From the NCBI RefSeq assembly GCF_010731575.1, contig NZ_AP022617.1:434001-498000 (forward strand): DNA of 64,000 bases, read 5' to 3'. Both the position numbers and the translations under genes were made by a program. Under the pieces are notes generated by a model. It had not been told where the DNA came from and made no database searches. It was given only the letters and a program-made list of their open reading frames with translations. The DNA comes from Mycolicibacterium monacense (lineage in GTDB: Bacteria; Actinomycetota; Actinomycetes; Mycobacteriales; Mycobacteriaceae). How positions within the stretch are numbered: the stretch's first letter is position 1; the number at the start of each line of letters is the position of its first letter. Positions 18,362-27,289 of this stretch are shown here, in pieces.

Positions 18362-19198
18362 TCAGCGGTAGGCGGTCACCCGCGCGGTGATCGCCACCTT
18401 GCCGTCGTCACCGATAGCTTGCGCATCGCCGACGGCGGTGCTGCGGCCGACCCGCAACGCTGCTCCCTCATACCGGGAAGTCTGTCCCGCGAAGAACGGG
18501 CGCAGGAAGTTCACCCGCAGCGAGGCGGTCTGTAGCAGTCCGCCGGTCCGGCCCTGGTTGATCGCCGCCGACGCCGCGAGTTCCAGGCCGGCCGCCGCCA
18601 CACCGCCATGCACGATTCCGATGTCGTTGTTCAGATTGCGATCGATGCCCTGGCGCAGCACCGATGTGCGGTCGTCGCCGCCATCCACCGATACGGCCAC
18701 GGCCATCAGATCAGCCAGAGTGGTCTGCGCCGTCCGCACCAGCGTCTCCTCTGGCCGGTCGGGGATGACGCCGTCGGTCGGAATGTAGTACGACCTCACC
18801 GTGCCGCCGCCGATGACGATGTCACCGCAGCTGAGTGTGCAGATCGACAACGAGGTGGGGCCGGTCGGCCCGAGCGTGCGTGCCGTGGCGACCACCGGCC
18901 CGTCGCTGTCGTATCCGATGTGAGAGCTCAGTTCCAGAGACAGCTCGCTCGAAACGGTCCACTGATCGTCGCGGCGTCGATAGTGATTGACGATACCGCC
19001 GGCCGCGTCGACCAGGATCGCCAGCGGGCCGACCGCCGGCGACCCGGTGAACGGATTACGGAATCCCGACATCGGCATGGTCAGCACGGCAGTTGCATCT
19101 GACGGGTTTTGTTCGAGGAACTCGATGCCGAAACGAATCTGGATCGAATCCGGGGTCTCGATGTCGCGGTCGGTCGCTCGATGAATCAAGCCGCTCAT
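18362..19198 (-). CDS. Double-hotdog acyl-CoA thioesterase-like protein
   Basis: 278 aa with two hotdog domains in tandem. The first (about 30-130) contains GPLAILVDAAGG; the second (about 160-278) has the PaaI-like motif DIGIVHGGVAAAGLELAAS. This layout fits an acyl-CoA thioesterase, perhaps releasing CoA from blocked intermediates. The ATG overlaps the stop of the GntR-family gene (ATGA), so both are one transcription unit, and the enzyme is likely controlled by that regulator. Confidence 0.83.
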   Translation of the reverse strand: MSGLIHRATDRDIETPDSIQIRFGIEFLEQNPSDATAVLTMPMSGFRNPFTGSPAVGPLAILVDAAGGIVNHYRRRDDQWTVSSELSLELSSHIGYDSDGPVVATARTLGPTGPTSLSICTLSCGDIVIGGGTVRSYYIPTDGVIPDRPEETLVRTAQTTLADLMAVAVSVDGGDDRTSVLRQGIDRNLNNDIGIVHGGVAAAGLELAASAAINQGRTGGLLQTASLRVNFLRPFFAGQTSRYEGAALRVGRSTAVGDAQAIGDDGKVAITARVTAYR

Positions 19199-19935
19199 TC
19201 GAGAAGGTCGACCACCGTCGACATTTCCGATCCCGACAGGACGAACTCCTCTGCCTTCTGCAGATGCCGTTTCCATAATTCGCCTGCCTTCTCGGCGTCG
19301 CCGGCCTTGATCATGTCCAGCACCATCCGGTGCGTCTTGGCCGAGCGACGGACGGCCTGCTCGGCGCGGGCACCCTTGGTGGGCTGCAGCGACCGGTTGG
19401 CCTTCTCGATGATGTGGTGCAGCATGTCGCTGACGATCTGCAGGGTGCTGTTGCCCGACAACCGCGCGATGGCGGCGTGAAAGTCGGTGAGCTGGTCGAC
19501 GGCTTCGCTGCCGGGGCTCAACTGCGACTCGCGTTCGACGATCTCCTCGAGTTCGGCGATCACCTTGGGGTTCCGGTCCTTGGTCAATTGCTCGACCATC
19601 GGGACCTCGAGGGCCACGCGGGCGTCGTAGACATCCTTCACCGTGACGCCCTCGTACTCGAGGATCAGGCCGGCGTAGCGGGCCAGGGTCTCGCGCCGGG
19701 GACGGGTGACGCGGGCCCCGCCACGCACGCCGCGCTGCACCTGAATCAGCGACTCGGACTCGAGCACGCGGAACGCTTCCCGCAGGGTCGGCCGCGACAC
19801 CCCGAAGCGCTCCATCAACTCCGATTCCGGTGGCAGCATGGTGCCTTCGGAGATCTCGCCCCGGATGAACATCCGACGCAGCACCGTGGCCACCCGATCG
19901 GCCATCTTCGGTTCCCGAAGACTGGTGACCTCCAT
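19195..19935 (-). CDS. GntR-family transcriptional regulator, FadR/FCD subfamily
   Basis: 246 aa. An N-terminal winged helix (about residues 10-75; LPPESELMERFGVSRPTLRE is the recognition region) is followed by an all-helical FCD ligand domain with the metal-binding His pattern (DFHAAIARLSGN, KTHRMVLDMI, HLQKAEEF). FadR-type regulators of this kind commonly respond to acyl-CoAs or organic acids. Start 19935 has GGAGG 6 bp upstream. It is central in the catabolic block, so it is a candidate cluster regulator. Confidence 0.92.
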   Translation of the reverse strand: MEVTSLREPKMADRVATVLRRMFIRGEISEGTMLPPESELMERFGVSRPTLREAFRVLESESLIQVQRGVRGGARVTRPRRETLARYAGLILEYEGVTVKDVYDARVALEVPMVEQLTKDRNPKVIAELEEIVERESQLSPGSEAVDQLTDFHAAIARLSGNSTLQIVSDMLHHIIEKANRSLQPTKGARAEQAVRRSAKTHRMVLDMIKAGDAEKAGELWKRHLQKAEEFVLSGSEMSTVVDLLE

Positions 19936-20047
19936 TGCAACCTCCACCGGTATGTGCCTGTGCACGAATCAACTAACCATTTGGCAGATTATACGAATTC
20001 GCATTTCGACCGGGTATTCGGCGTTGGGGCAGTGAGCAAGATCATCG

Positions 20048-21190
20048 CTAATATCCCATCGCGCGGCCCATGAGGTCCTTCATGATCTCGGTGGTGCCGG
20101 CGTAGAGCCGCTGCACTCGCGAGTCCCGCCAGAGCCTGGCCACCTCATACTCGTTGATGTAGCCGTAGCCGCCATGCAGCTGCAGGCAGCGGTCGATGAT
20201 CTCCCACTGGACCTCGGAAGTCCACCACTTCAGGCCCGCGGCATCCTGATCGGTCAGAGTGCCGTCGTTGACCGAGAGCACGCACTGATCCAGGTAGGTC
20301 TGGGCGGCATCGAGCTTGGTCTGCATCTCGGCGATGAAATGGCGGTTGACCTGGAACTTGCCGATCGGCTGGCCGAACGCGGTGCGTTCCAGCGCATACG
20401 CCTTCGTCAGCTCCAGTGCGCGGCGGGCGGCGGGCAGTGCATAACAGGCCACGCCCACCCGCTCACTGGGCAGGTTGGAAACCAGGTGATAGAAGCCGCG
20501 GTTGAGCTCGCCGACCAGGTTCTCCTTGGGCACCTTGACGTCTTCGAAGAACAACTCGGCCGTGTCGGCGGAGTATTGACCGATCTTGTCGAGCTTGCGG
20601 CCGCGGGTGAACCCCTCCATGCCGTCCTCGATCATCAGCAGGCTGATGCCCTTGTGGCGGGCCGACGGGTCGGTCTTGACCGCGGTGAGCACCAGTTTGG
20701 ACAGCAGGCCGTTGCTGATGAAGGTCTTCTGGCCGTTGACCACCCAGTGGTCGCCCTCGTCACGGGCGGTGGTCTTGATGCCCGCCAGGTCGGATCCGGC
20801 CGCAGGTTCGGACATCGCTATGGAGCCGATGTACTCGCCGGACACGAACTTGGGCAGCCACCGCGCCTTCTGTTCGTCGGTGGTGAGGTGATTCAGGTAC
20901 GGCATCAGGATGTCGTTCTGCACGCCGAGGCCGATGCCGACCGATCCGGTCAGGAACATCTCCTCGGAGATGATCTGGTTGAACCGGAAGTCCCTGACCC
21001 CGAGGCCGCCGTACTTCTCGTCGAACTCCCAGCCGATCAGGCCGTGTTCGCCCGCAGCCAGCCAGGCCTCGCGGCTCACCTTGCCGTCGCGCTCCCACTT
21101 CTCGACGTTCGGCACGCATTCGCGTTCGAAGAACTCCCGGGCGGTGGCCCGAAAGTCGTCGTGGATCTCCTCGAAGATGTTGCGGCGCAT
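20048..21190 (-). CDS. Acyl-CoA dehydrogenase (single, long-chain/isovaleryl-like)
   Basis: 380 aa complete ACAD. FAD motifs: IAMSEPAAGSDLAG (about residues 125-138) and KTFISNGLLSKLV. The C-terminus RLYAGTTEIMKDLMGRAMGY lacks the MCAD-type Glu (YEGT), while NLPSERVGVACYALPAA supplies the helix-G Glu used by LCAD/IVD-type enzymes. It therefore should be active alone, unlike the two paired ACADs upstream. It ends a three-fadE minus-strand operon, 10 bp after the previous gene. Confidence 0.92.
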   Translation of the reverse strand: MRRNIFEEIHDDFRATAREFFERECVPNVEKWERDGKVSREAWLAAGEHGLIGWEFDEKYGGLGVRDFRFNQIISEEMFLTGSVGIGLGVQNDILMPYLNHLTTDEQKARWLPKFVSGEYIGSIAMSEPAAGSDLAGIKTTARDEGDHWVVNGQKTFISNGLLSKLVLTAVKTDPSARHKGISLLMIEDGMEGFTRGRKLDKIGQYSADTAELFFEDVKVPKENLVGELNRGFYHLVSNLPSERVGVACYALPAARRALELTKAYALERTAFGQPIGKFQVNRHFIAEMQTKLDAAQTYLDQCVLSVNDGTLTDQDAAGLKWWTSEVQWEIIDRCLQLHGGYGYINEYEVARLWRDSRVQRLYAGTTEIMKDLMGRAMGY

Positions 21191-21200
21191 GTAGTTTCCT

Positions 21201-22184
21201 CTATTCAGCCCAAGAGATGGCCGCGGGTAGCGCGCGGCCGGGAGCGTAGCTCTCGAAGAGCCGCTCACCGAGCCGCGCCTCGAGCTGATCGTGTGACCCG
21301 CACAGCGAGTCGACCTGGAACCCTCGCGTGACATAGCGGTGCAGGTCGTGTTCGGCGGTCAGACCGATCGCGCCGCACACTTGTAGCGCCACGTCGCTCA
21401 CCGCACGGTGTGCCCGGCCTGCGGCAATCTTGGCGGTCAACGCCGAAAGCCGCCCCCCGTAGCGCCACGACTCGGCAAGCAACGCGCGGGCGCCCGCGAG
21501 CACCGCCGAGGCGTCGGCCAAGGCGTGGCGCGGTGACTGGAAGGACCCGATCGGGGCGCCGAATTGCACCCGGACAGTGACGTGGTCGATCGCGATCTGC
21601 AGCGCTCGCTCGGCCAGTGCCACCAGTTCGGTGGCCAGGGCCCGGTGCGCTGCACTGATCGCCAGTTCCCATTCGGTGGATGCCTCGACGAGAGCGGCGT
21701 CCAGTGGTCCGCTCACCCGGGTCCAGAACGCCGACGTGTCGAAGGTGTCCATCCGTTCGCCGTCGAGCCGCGACGCGTCGACCACGCCGACAGACACCAT
21801 GCCCGTCGGTGTCGACACCGGGACGGCGAGCCGCCCCTGGAGCGGGCCGAGCAGGATGCCGGACACCCGCTGGTCATCGGAACCGGGGGTATAGCCCGAG
21901 GCCACGTCGGGCAGCACGATGCCGTCCACGGATTCCCCGAGCCGTGCCGCCAGCTCGGCCAGCATCACCCGGTCGAGGCAGTCGGTGTGCGCGAGCGTTC
22001 GGCCCTGGGCGCGGAACAGCAGCTCGCTTGCCTCGACCGGAAACTCCGCCTCGATGTCGGCCCAGCCCAGTTCGGCCAGCCGCGGACCGATTGCCACATG
22101 TGCGTCGGTCCCGGTCTTGCCGGCCAGCTCGGCGAAGAGACGGAATACCGCCTCTTCGACCATCGGCCATGATTCGTCGGTCAC
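21201..22184 (-). CDS. Acyl-CoA dehydrogenase, small-subunit type (fadE pair)
   Basis: 327 aa, a shortened ACAD fold: the C-terminal helical bundle is recognisable (FGAPIGSFQSPRHALADA, QVCGAIGLTAEHDL), but the N-terminal and beta domains are reduced and the catalytic loop is absent (SLCGSHDQLEARL at the usual YEGT position). It starts with GTG overlapping the stop of the upstream full-type FadE (GTGA), which makes translational coupling and heteromer formation very likely. Confidence 0.85.
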   Translation of the reverse strand: MTDESWPMVEEAVFRLFAELAGKTGTDAHVAIGPRLAELGWADIEAEFPVEASELLFRAQGRTLAHTDCLDRVMLAELAARLGESVDGIVLPDVASGYTPGSDDQRVSGILLGPLQGRLAVPVSTPTGMVSVGVVDASRLDGERMDTFDTSAFWTRVSGPLDAALVEASTEWELAISAAHRALATELVALAERALQIAIDHVTVRVQFGAPIGSFQSPRHALADASAVLAGARALLAESWRYGGRLSALTAKIAAGRAHRAVSDVALQVCGAIGLTAEHDLHRYVTRGFQVDSLCGSHDQLEARLGERLFESYAPGRALPAAISWAE

Positions 22185-23392
22185 TTGCCCTTCCTTTCTT
22201 TGGGCAGCCCGAGAATGTGGTCGGCGATGATGCCGCGCTGGACCTCGGCGGTTCCGCCCATCACCGTGGCGGCACGCGAGTACCACCACTCGGCGCGGGC
22301 GGTGTCGAGCGCCGCGCCGCCGCGACCGGTCCCGGCGATCATGTGGTCGCGGGTGACGTCCAGGATGAGGTCGTTGACCTCCTTCTCGGCCCGGCCGAAC
22401 AGAAGCTTGTCGATGCTGCTGTCCGCGCCGACCGGCTCGCCCTCGGCCAGCCTACGGACCGTCGTCGCGGTGCGAGCCTGCGCCGACACCACGTCGACGT
22501 AGACGCGCGCGAAGCGCTGGCGCTGCGCCTCGGTCGCGCCGACGGTCACCATGTCCGCCCGCAGCCGGCCCAGCTCGGTGAGCACCTTGTTGAGCACGGC
22601 GTAGCCGTACATGCCCCGTTCGTACTGCATCAGGTGCATGGCTACCGCCCAGCCGCCGTCGACATCGCCGACGACACGCCCGGCGTCCACGCGCACGTCG
22701 TCGAAGAACACCTCGGCCAGTTCGCGGCGCCCGCTGGCCAACGCGATGGGGCGGATGGTGACACCCGGGGCGTCGGCGTCGACCATCATCATGGTCAGCC
22801 CGCGGTGGCGGCTCTCGGGCGCCCCGGTTCGCACCAGCGCGAGCAGTCGCGTCGCCGTCGGTCCCTGGCTGGTCCAGATCTTCTGGCCGTTGAGGACGAA
22901 TCCGCCGTTGCCGTCGTCGACCGCGCGGGTGCGCAGGGTGGCCAGGTCGCTGCCCGACTCCGGCTCGGAGAAGCTCTGACCCCACCACTCGGCACCGCTG
23001 AGGTAGCCCGGCAGGTAGGCAGCGGCCAGCCCAGGTGAGAACTTCAACAGCGCAGGCCCGAGGGTTTCCAGGGTCCAGTGTTGCGCGGGAATCGGCAACA
23101 TCGCGTGGCCGAGTTCCTCGTAGTACACCGCGCGGTGGATCTCGCTGCCACCCAGGCCGCCTGCGGCCTCCGGCCAGCCGTAGCGGTTCCAGCCGTCGGT
23201 GTTGAGCCGGGCCATGACCTGGGCGTCGTGCGTGAGCCCGTCCTCGGCGCTGGTGAACGCAGCGGTGCGCCACTCGTCGGCCACATCCAGTTCGCGCAGG
23301 TATCGTCGGAAATCTTGACGGAACAGCGCAACGTCTGAGACGTATTCGAGTTGGCGGTCGCCGTGTACGGCGCTCTCGACAGGGGCGGACAA
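22181..23392 (-). CDS. Acyl-CoA dehydrogenase, full-type subunit with TTG start
   Basis: 403 aa. FAD/substrate motifs: QSFSEPESGSDLATLRTRA and KIWTSQGPTATRLLALVRTG; the C-terminus has VMGGTAEVQRGIIADHILGL. The start is TTG at 23392, supported by a strong GGAGGGGG about 7 bp upstream; the ATG overlapping that RBS is out of frame. First gene of a fadE-fadE-fadE operon divergent from an aldehyde dehydrogenase gene. Partner subunit is the next gene. Confidence 0.9.
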   Translation of the reverse strand: MSAPVESAVHGDRQLEYVSDVALFRQDFRRYLRELDVADEWRTAAFTSAEDGLTHDAQVMARLNTDGWNRYGWPEAAGGLGGSEIHRAVYYEELGHAMLPIPAQHWTLETLGPALLKFSPGLAAAYLPGYLSGAEWWGQSFSEPESGSDLATLRTRAVDDGNGGFVLNGQKIWTSQGPTATRLLALVRTGAPESRHRGLTMMMVDADAPGVTIRPIALASGRRELAEVFFDDVRVDAGRVVGDVDGGWAVAMHLMQYERGMYGYAVLNKVLTELGRLRADMVTVGATEAQRQRFARVYVDVVSAQARTATTVRRLAEGEPVGADSSIDKLLFGRAEKEVNDLILDVTRDHMIAGTGRGGAALDTARAEWWYSRAATVMGGTAEVQRGIIADHILGLPKERKGK

Positions 23393-23506
23393 CCGGATCC
23401 CCCTCCATGGTCGTGCAGAACCCGGTTGCTGGACCGAATCCGCTAAACAGTTATCTATAAGAGGCTACAATAGCCCACGCTGACACTTCTGCGAGAGGAA
23501 GCGCCA
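23393..23506. promoter_or_regulatory. Divergent promoter region between fadE operon and aldehyde dehydrogenase operon
   Basis: 114 bp with an AT-rich core GCTAAACAGTTATCTATAAG at 23442-23461. CTAAACAG also occurs in the AT-rich promoter at 34437-34444. CTACAATAG a few bases on could serve as a -10 for the plus-strand operon. AGAGGAAG precedes the ATG at 23507. Confidence 0.4.
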
Positions 23507-25003
23507 ATGACGGCTTCACCGGTCTCCACCACCACCGTCCAATCCCACCCCGAAACCCGGCTGTTGATCGACGGTCGGCTGCGGGACGCATCGACCGGTC
23601 GGACCGCCGACAACATCAACCCGGCCACCGAGGAGGTGCTCGGCGTCACCGCGGATGCCGGTGCGGAGGACATGGACGAGGCGATTGCCGCCGCCCGGCG
23701 TGCCTTTGACACCACCGACTGGTCGACCAATCGCGAGTTCCGCCAGCACTGCCTCATGCAGTTGCACGAGGCGTTGCAGCTGGAGAAGGAGGAGATGCGC
23801 GCCGAGTTGGTCGCCGAGGCCGGCACGCCGCTCGGCATGACCTACATCGCCCAACTGGACTGGCCGCTGGCCGACGCGATCCGCTGGCCCGCGCAACACA
23901 TCTCGGAGTTCGCCTGGGAACGCCAACTCGACGTCGACGCCAAGATGGGCGTGCCTTACCACCGCGCCGTGGTCAAGGAGCCGATGGGTGTCGTCGGCGC
24001 GATCACGCCGTGGAACTTCCCCGTCGAGATCGTCGCCAACAAGGTGGGACAGATCCTGGCCACCGGCAACACGATGGTGCTCAAGCCGGCCATCGAGACC
24101 CCGTGGAGCGTGCTGCGGTGGGGCCGCATCATCGCCGAGAAGACGGATATCCCGCCGGGCGTGGTCAACATCGTGACCGCCTCGGACAACGACGTCGCAC
24201 AGCGCCTGCTGACCGACCCGCGGGTGGACATGATCTCGTTCACCGGCTCCACCGCGGTCGGTGAGTTGATCCAGCGCCTCACGGCCTCGACCATGAAGCG
24301 CAATCTGATGGAACTGGGCGGCAAGTCGGCCTACCTGCTCCTCGACGACGTCGATCTCGCTGCGACAGTCCCCGGTTGCATCGGCGCGTTGATGCACTCG
24401 GGGCAGGGCTGCGCCCTGACCACCCGGATGCTGGTGCCCAGGCAGCACTACGAGGCGGCCGTGGAGATGGCCACCGCGACGTTCGCCTCGGTCACCATCG
24501 GCGACCCCAGTGACCCGGCCAACTTCTGTGGCCCGCTGGTGTCGGCCAAGCAGCGCGACCGCGTGATGGAGTACATCCGCGTCGCGAAGGAACAGGGTGC
24601 CAGAGTCACCGTCGGCGGCGGAAAGCCCGACGGCCTGGACCGCGGATATTTCGTGGCCCCAACGGTTCTCGCTGATGTCAGTCCTGAGCACCGGGTGTTC
24701 CAGGAGGAGATCTTCGGACCGGTCATCACCATCACCCCGTATGACGGCGGCGACGACGGTGCCGTCGAGATGGCCAACAACTCGATCTACGGGCTGGCGG
24801 GCACTGTGCTGGGCTCCACCGAGCGCGCGATGGCCGTCGCCCGCCGCATCCGCACCGGCTCGGTGAACGTCAACGGCGCCATCTTCTATGGCGCTGACGC
24901 TCCGTTCGGTGGCTACAAGATGAGCGGCATCGGCAGGCAGAACGGCACCGAGGGTTTCGAGCAACATCTGCAGACCAAAGTCATCGCCTACCCCGTCGAC
25001 TGA
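23507..25003 (+). CDS. NAD(P)-dependent aldehyde dehydrogenase
   Basis: 498 aa, full-length ALDH. Catalytic Cys302 lies in GQGCALTT and the general base Glu269 in MELGGKS; the oxyanion Asn is in ITPWNFPVE (about 170), the cofactor loop FTGSTAVG (about 246), and EEIFGPV is intact. It should oxidise an aldehyde to a carboxylic acid that the next gene could convert to a CoA thioester. First gene of the ALDH - CoA-transferase - VOC operon. Confidence 0.94.
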   Translation: MTASPVSTTTVQSHPETRLLIDGRLRDASTGRTADNINPATEEVLGVTADAGAEDMDEAIAAARRAFDTTDWSTNREFRQHCLMQLHEALQLEKEEMRAELVAEAGTPLGMTYIAQLDWPLADAIRWPAQHISEFAWERQLDVDAKMGVPYHRAVVKEPMGVVGAITPWNFPVEIVANKVGQILATGNTMVLKPAIETPWSVLRWGRIIAEKTDIPPGVVNIVTASDNDVAQRLLTDPRVDMISFTGSTAVGELIQRLTASTMKRNLMELGGKSAYLLLDDVDLAATVPGCIGALMHSGQGCALTTRMLVPRQHYEAAVEMATATFASVTIGDPSDPANFCGPLVSAKQRDRVMEYIRVAKEQGARVTVGGGKPDGLDRGYFVAPTVLADVSPEHRVFQEEIFGPVITITPYDGGDDGAVEMANNSIYGLAGTVLGSTERAMAVARRIRTGSVNVNGAIFYGADAPFGGYKMSGIGRQNGTEGFEQHLQTKVIAYPVD

Positions 25004-25023
25004 TACCCCGATCGAAGGAACCA

Positions 25024-26235
25024 ATGACAGACATTCTCAACGGAATCCGTGTCGTCGAACTGGCGGCATGGACGTTCGTTCCCGCCGCCGGTGCCGTACT
25101 TGCCGACTGGGGCGCCGACGTCATCAAGATCGAGCATCCCGAAACCGGTGATCCCCAGCGGGGGCTCATCAGCTCTGGCATCGTCACCGGTGCGGGGGGA
25201 GTGAACCACTTCATCGAGCAGCCCAACCGCGGCAAGCGAAGCATCGGGCTCGATACCTCCACCCCCGCGGGACTGGAGCTGCTGATGAAGTTGCTCGAGA
25301 CGGCCGACGTGTTCGTCACCAACCTGCTACCGGATTCCCGTCAGCGGATGGGCATCGACGTCGAGCAGGTCCGGGCCCGCAACCCGAAGATCATCTACGC
25401 GCGCGGGCACGGGTACGGCATCAAGGGCGACCAGGCGTCCCAGGGCGGCTTCGACCTCGCTGCGTACTGGTCGCGCGGCGGAATCGGCGACGCGTACTCC
25501 GACGGCGACGGCTCCTATCCGCCGATCCAGCGGCCGGCGTTCGGCGACTCCTACGGCGGCCTGGCGATTGCAGGCGGGATCGCCGCGGCCTTGGTGAAAC
25601 GCGAACGCACCGGCGAGCCGTCGGTCGTCGACGTATCCCTCCTGAACGCCGCCATCTGGCAGTTGGGCCCCGACATCGTGGGTGCGGGCGTCACCGGTCA
25701 GGACATCCCGAAGTTCAATTTGGACGAGATGCCCAACCCGGTGGCCAGCATCTACCGGACCCGCGACAACCGGTTCATCTCGTTCGTCCTGTTGCAGGCC
25801 GACCGGTTCTGGGCGGACTTCTGTACCCGACTGGGCAGGCCCGAACTCATCGACGACGAACGGTTCGCCAGTGCCGTGGTGCGCTTCGGCAACCGCAAGG
25901 ACTGCATCGCCGAGCTGCGCCGCAGCTTCGAATCCGAGGATCTTGCCCACTGGGAGAAGGCGTTCGCCGGCTTCGACGGGGTGTGGGACGTCATGCGCAC
26001 CGCCCACGAGCTGCACAGCGATCCGCAGGCGATCGCCAACGGATACCTGCCCCGCGTCACGGATGCCAAGAACAACGAATTCTCGTTGGCGGCCAGCCCG
26101 GTGCAGTTCGACGAGACGCCGCTGGAGCTGACGTGCGCGCCGGAACACGGCGCGCACACCGATGCGCTGCTCGCCGAGCTCGGCTTCAGCGAGGACGAGA
26201 TCATCGATTTCAAGATCAATTCGGTCGTGTTGTAG
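25024..26235 (+). CDS. Family III CoA-transferase (CaiB/BaiF type)
   Basis: 403 aa. Family III N-terminus (GIRVVELAAWTFVPAAGAVLADWGADV, split here by a window of about 27 residues starting at 7) and NRGKRSIGLD are typical. The catalytic Asp is expected to be Asp144 in QGGFDLAAYWSRGG. These enzymes move CoA between carboxylates through a glutamyl/aspartyl-CoA intermediate. AAGGAACC precedes the ATG. It sits 20 bp after the aldehyde dehydrogenase, so the pair could make an acyl-CoA from an aldehyde. Confidence 0.93.
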   Translation: MTDILNGIRVVELAAWTFVPAAGAVLADWGADVIKIEHPETGDPQRGLISSGIVTGAGGVNHFIEQPNRGKRSIGLDTSTPAGLELLMKLLETADVFVTNLLPDSRQRMGIDVEQVRARNPKIIYARGHGYGIKGDQASQGGFDLAAYWSRGGIGDAYSDGDGSYPPIQRPAFGDSYGGLAIAGGIAAALVKRERTGEPSVVDVSLLNAAIWQLGPDIVGAGVTGQDIPKFNLDEMPNPVASIYRTRDNRFISFVLLQADRFWADFCTRLGRPELIDDERFASAVVRFGNRKDCIAELRRSFESEDLAHWEKAFAGFDGVWDVMRTAHELHSDPQAIANGYLPRVTDAKNNEFSLAASPVQFDETPLELTCAPEHGAHTDALLAELGFSEDEIIDFKINSVVL

Positions 26236-26237
26236 TG

Positions 26238-27191
26238 GTGTCGGAGGTACTGGCCCGGCGGTTCCTGCACGTCAACCTCAACTGTGAATCGCTGAACGCC
26301 ACCGAGCGGGTGTACGGCGACGTGCTCGGCCTCACCGCGCGGATGCGCACCGATCCGCAAGTCGCCACCGACGGCTCCATTCTGGGTCTCGCCGGCGAGA
26401 CGTACTGTGCCACCGCGTTTCTCTACGACGGCCGCGGCGGCCGCGGCGGCTGTGCGCTTGAGGCCATCGAATACCGCTCACCTCCGCTGGCCCGCGATCC
26501 CGGCACCGATCCGGCGCGGCCGGGGATTCGCTCGGCACAACTCGCGGTCGCCGACGTCGACGGCGCAGCGGGCGAATTGCGCGCCGCGGGTTGCACGGTG
26601 GGGAATCCCGTCGACGGCTTGATCAGTGGCCGGAAGTCGGTGCTTGCGGCTGACCCCGACGGCGTGGTGATCGAGCTGACCGAGCTGCCCGCCGACGCGG
26701 ACGCGTCCAGAGGCTCGTTGTTCAACGGGATCCGGATCGCGGCGATCGACGCGGCCGCCACCGGGAAGTTCCTGACCGCCATCGGGTTCGAGGAGGTGCA
26801 GGCGCCGCGGACGCTGCCGGTCGCCGGTGAACAACTCGGACCTGGCGGGCCGGCCGACGCGGTGGACTGTGTGGTGGCCCGGTACGCGTTGGCGGAGGAC
26901 GGGCACCAGTTCTCGCTCGTGGTGGTCCAGCACCCCGACACCGAGCCCACTCCGGTGCCGTGGGGTGGCAACCGCCAGGGTCTCTATCGCTGCGCTCTTC
27001 GGGTGGACAACGTGCACGACGCCCTGGCCCAGGTGCCTGACTCCGTTGAGCGCATGGGTGATCCGGTGTGGTGCCCGCTGCCGGGGACCAAGATCGAGGG
27101 CCTGCACATCGCGTTCCTGCGGTCCCCCGAGGGCGTGGTTTTCGAGTTCGTCGAACGGCCGCTGAGCTTCTTCACCAAGTCGGGGAGTTGA
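26238..27191 (+). CDS. VOC-superfamily (glyoxalase/dioxygenase fold) protein, two-domain
   Basis: 317 aa with two VOC modules: one from RFLHVNLNCESLNATERVYGD to VIELTEL, a second from NGIRIAAIDAAATGKFL to VFEFVERPL. His and Glu residues at the expected metal positions (LHVN, ELTEL, HIAF, EFVE) suggest a metal-dependent enzyme such as an extradiol dioxygenase-like, epimerase or lyase; which is unclear. It starts with GTG (26235 or 26238) directly after the CoA-transferase stop, without an obvious RBS, so coupled translation is likely. Confidence 0.82.
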   Translation: MSEVLARRFLHVNLNCESLNATERVYGDVLGLTARMRTDPQVATDGSILGLAGETYCATAFLYDGRGGRGGCALEAIEYRSPPLARDPGTDPARPGIRSAQLAVADVDGAAGELRAAGCTVGNPVDGLISGRKSVLAADPDGVVIELTELPADADASRGSLFNGIRIAAIDAAATGKFLTAIGFEEVQAPRTLPVAGEQLGPGGPADAVDCVVARYALAEDGHQFSLVVVQHPDTEPTPVPWGGNRQGLYRCALRVDNVHDALAQVPDSVERMGDPVWCPLPGTKIEGLHIAFLRSPEGVVFEFVERPLSFFTKSGS

Positions 27192-27289
27192 CCCGTGGAT
27201 CTCAACGATGACAGGAAAGTGCTACGTCGTCGGCGATTCGGCGGGGATGTGGCACGCCATCCGTCGCTCTAGGCCGCAGCCGGGCGGTG

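Noticed and set aside
18362..19972. Single long minus-strand frame joining thioesterase and GntR regions
   Set aside because: The GntR protein is encoded in another frame from 19935 to 19195; the thioesterase starts at 19198 with ATGA coupling, so the long frame is accidental.
23516..25024. Open frame of 502 codons antisense to the aldehyde dehydrogenase
   Set aside because: The ALDH frame has all catalytic motifs; the antisense frame has none.
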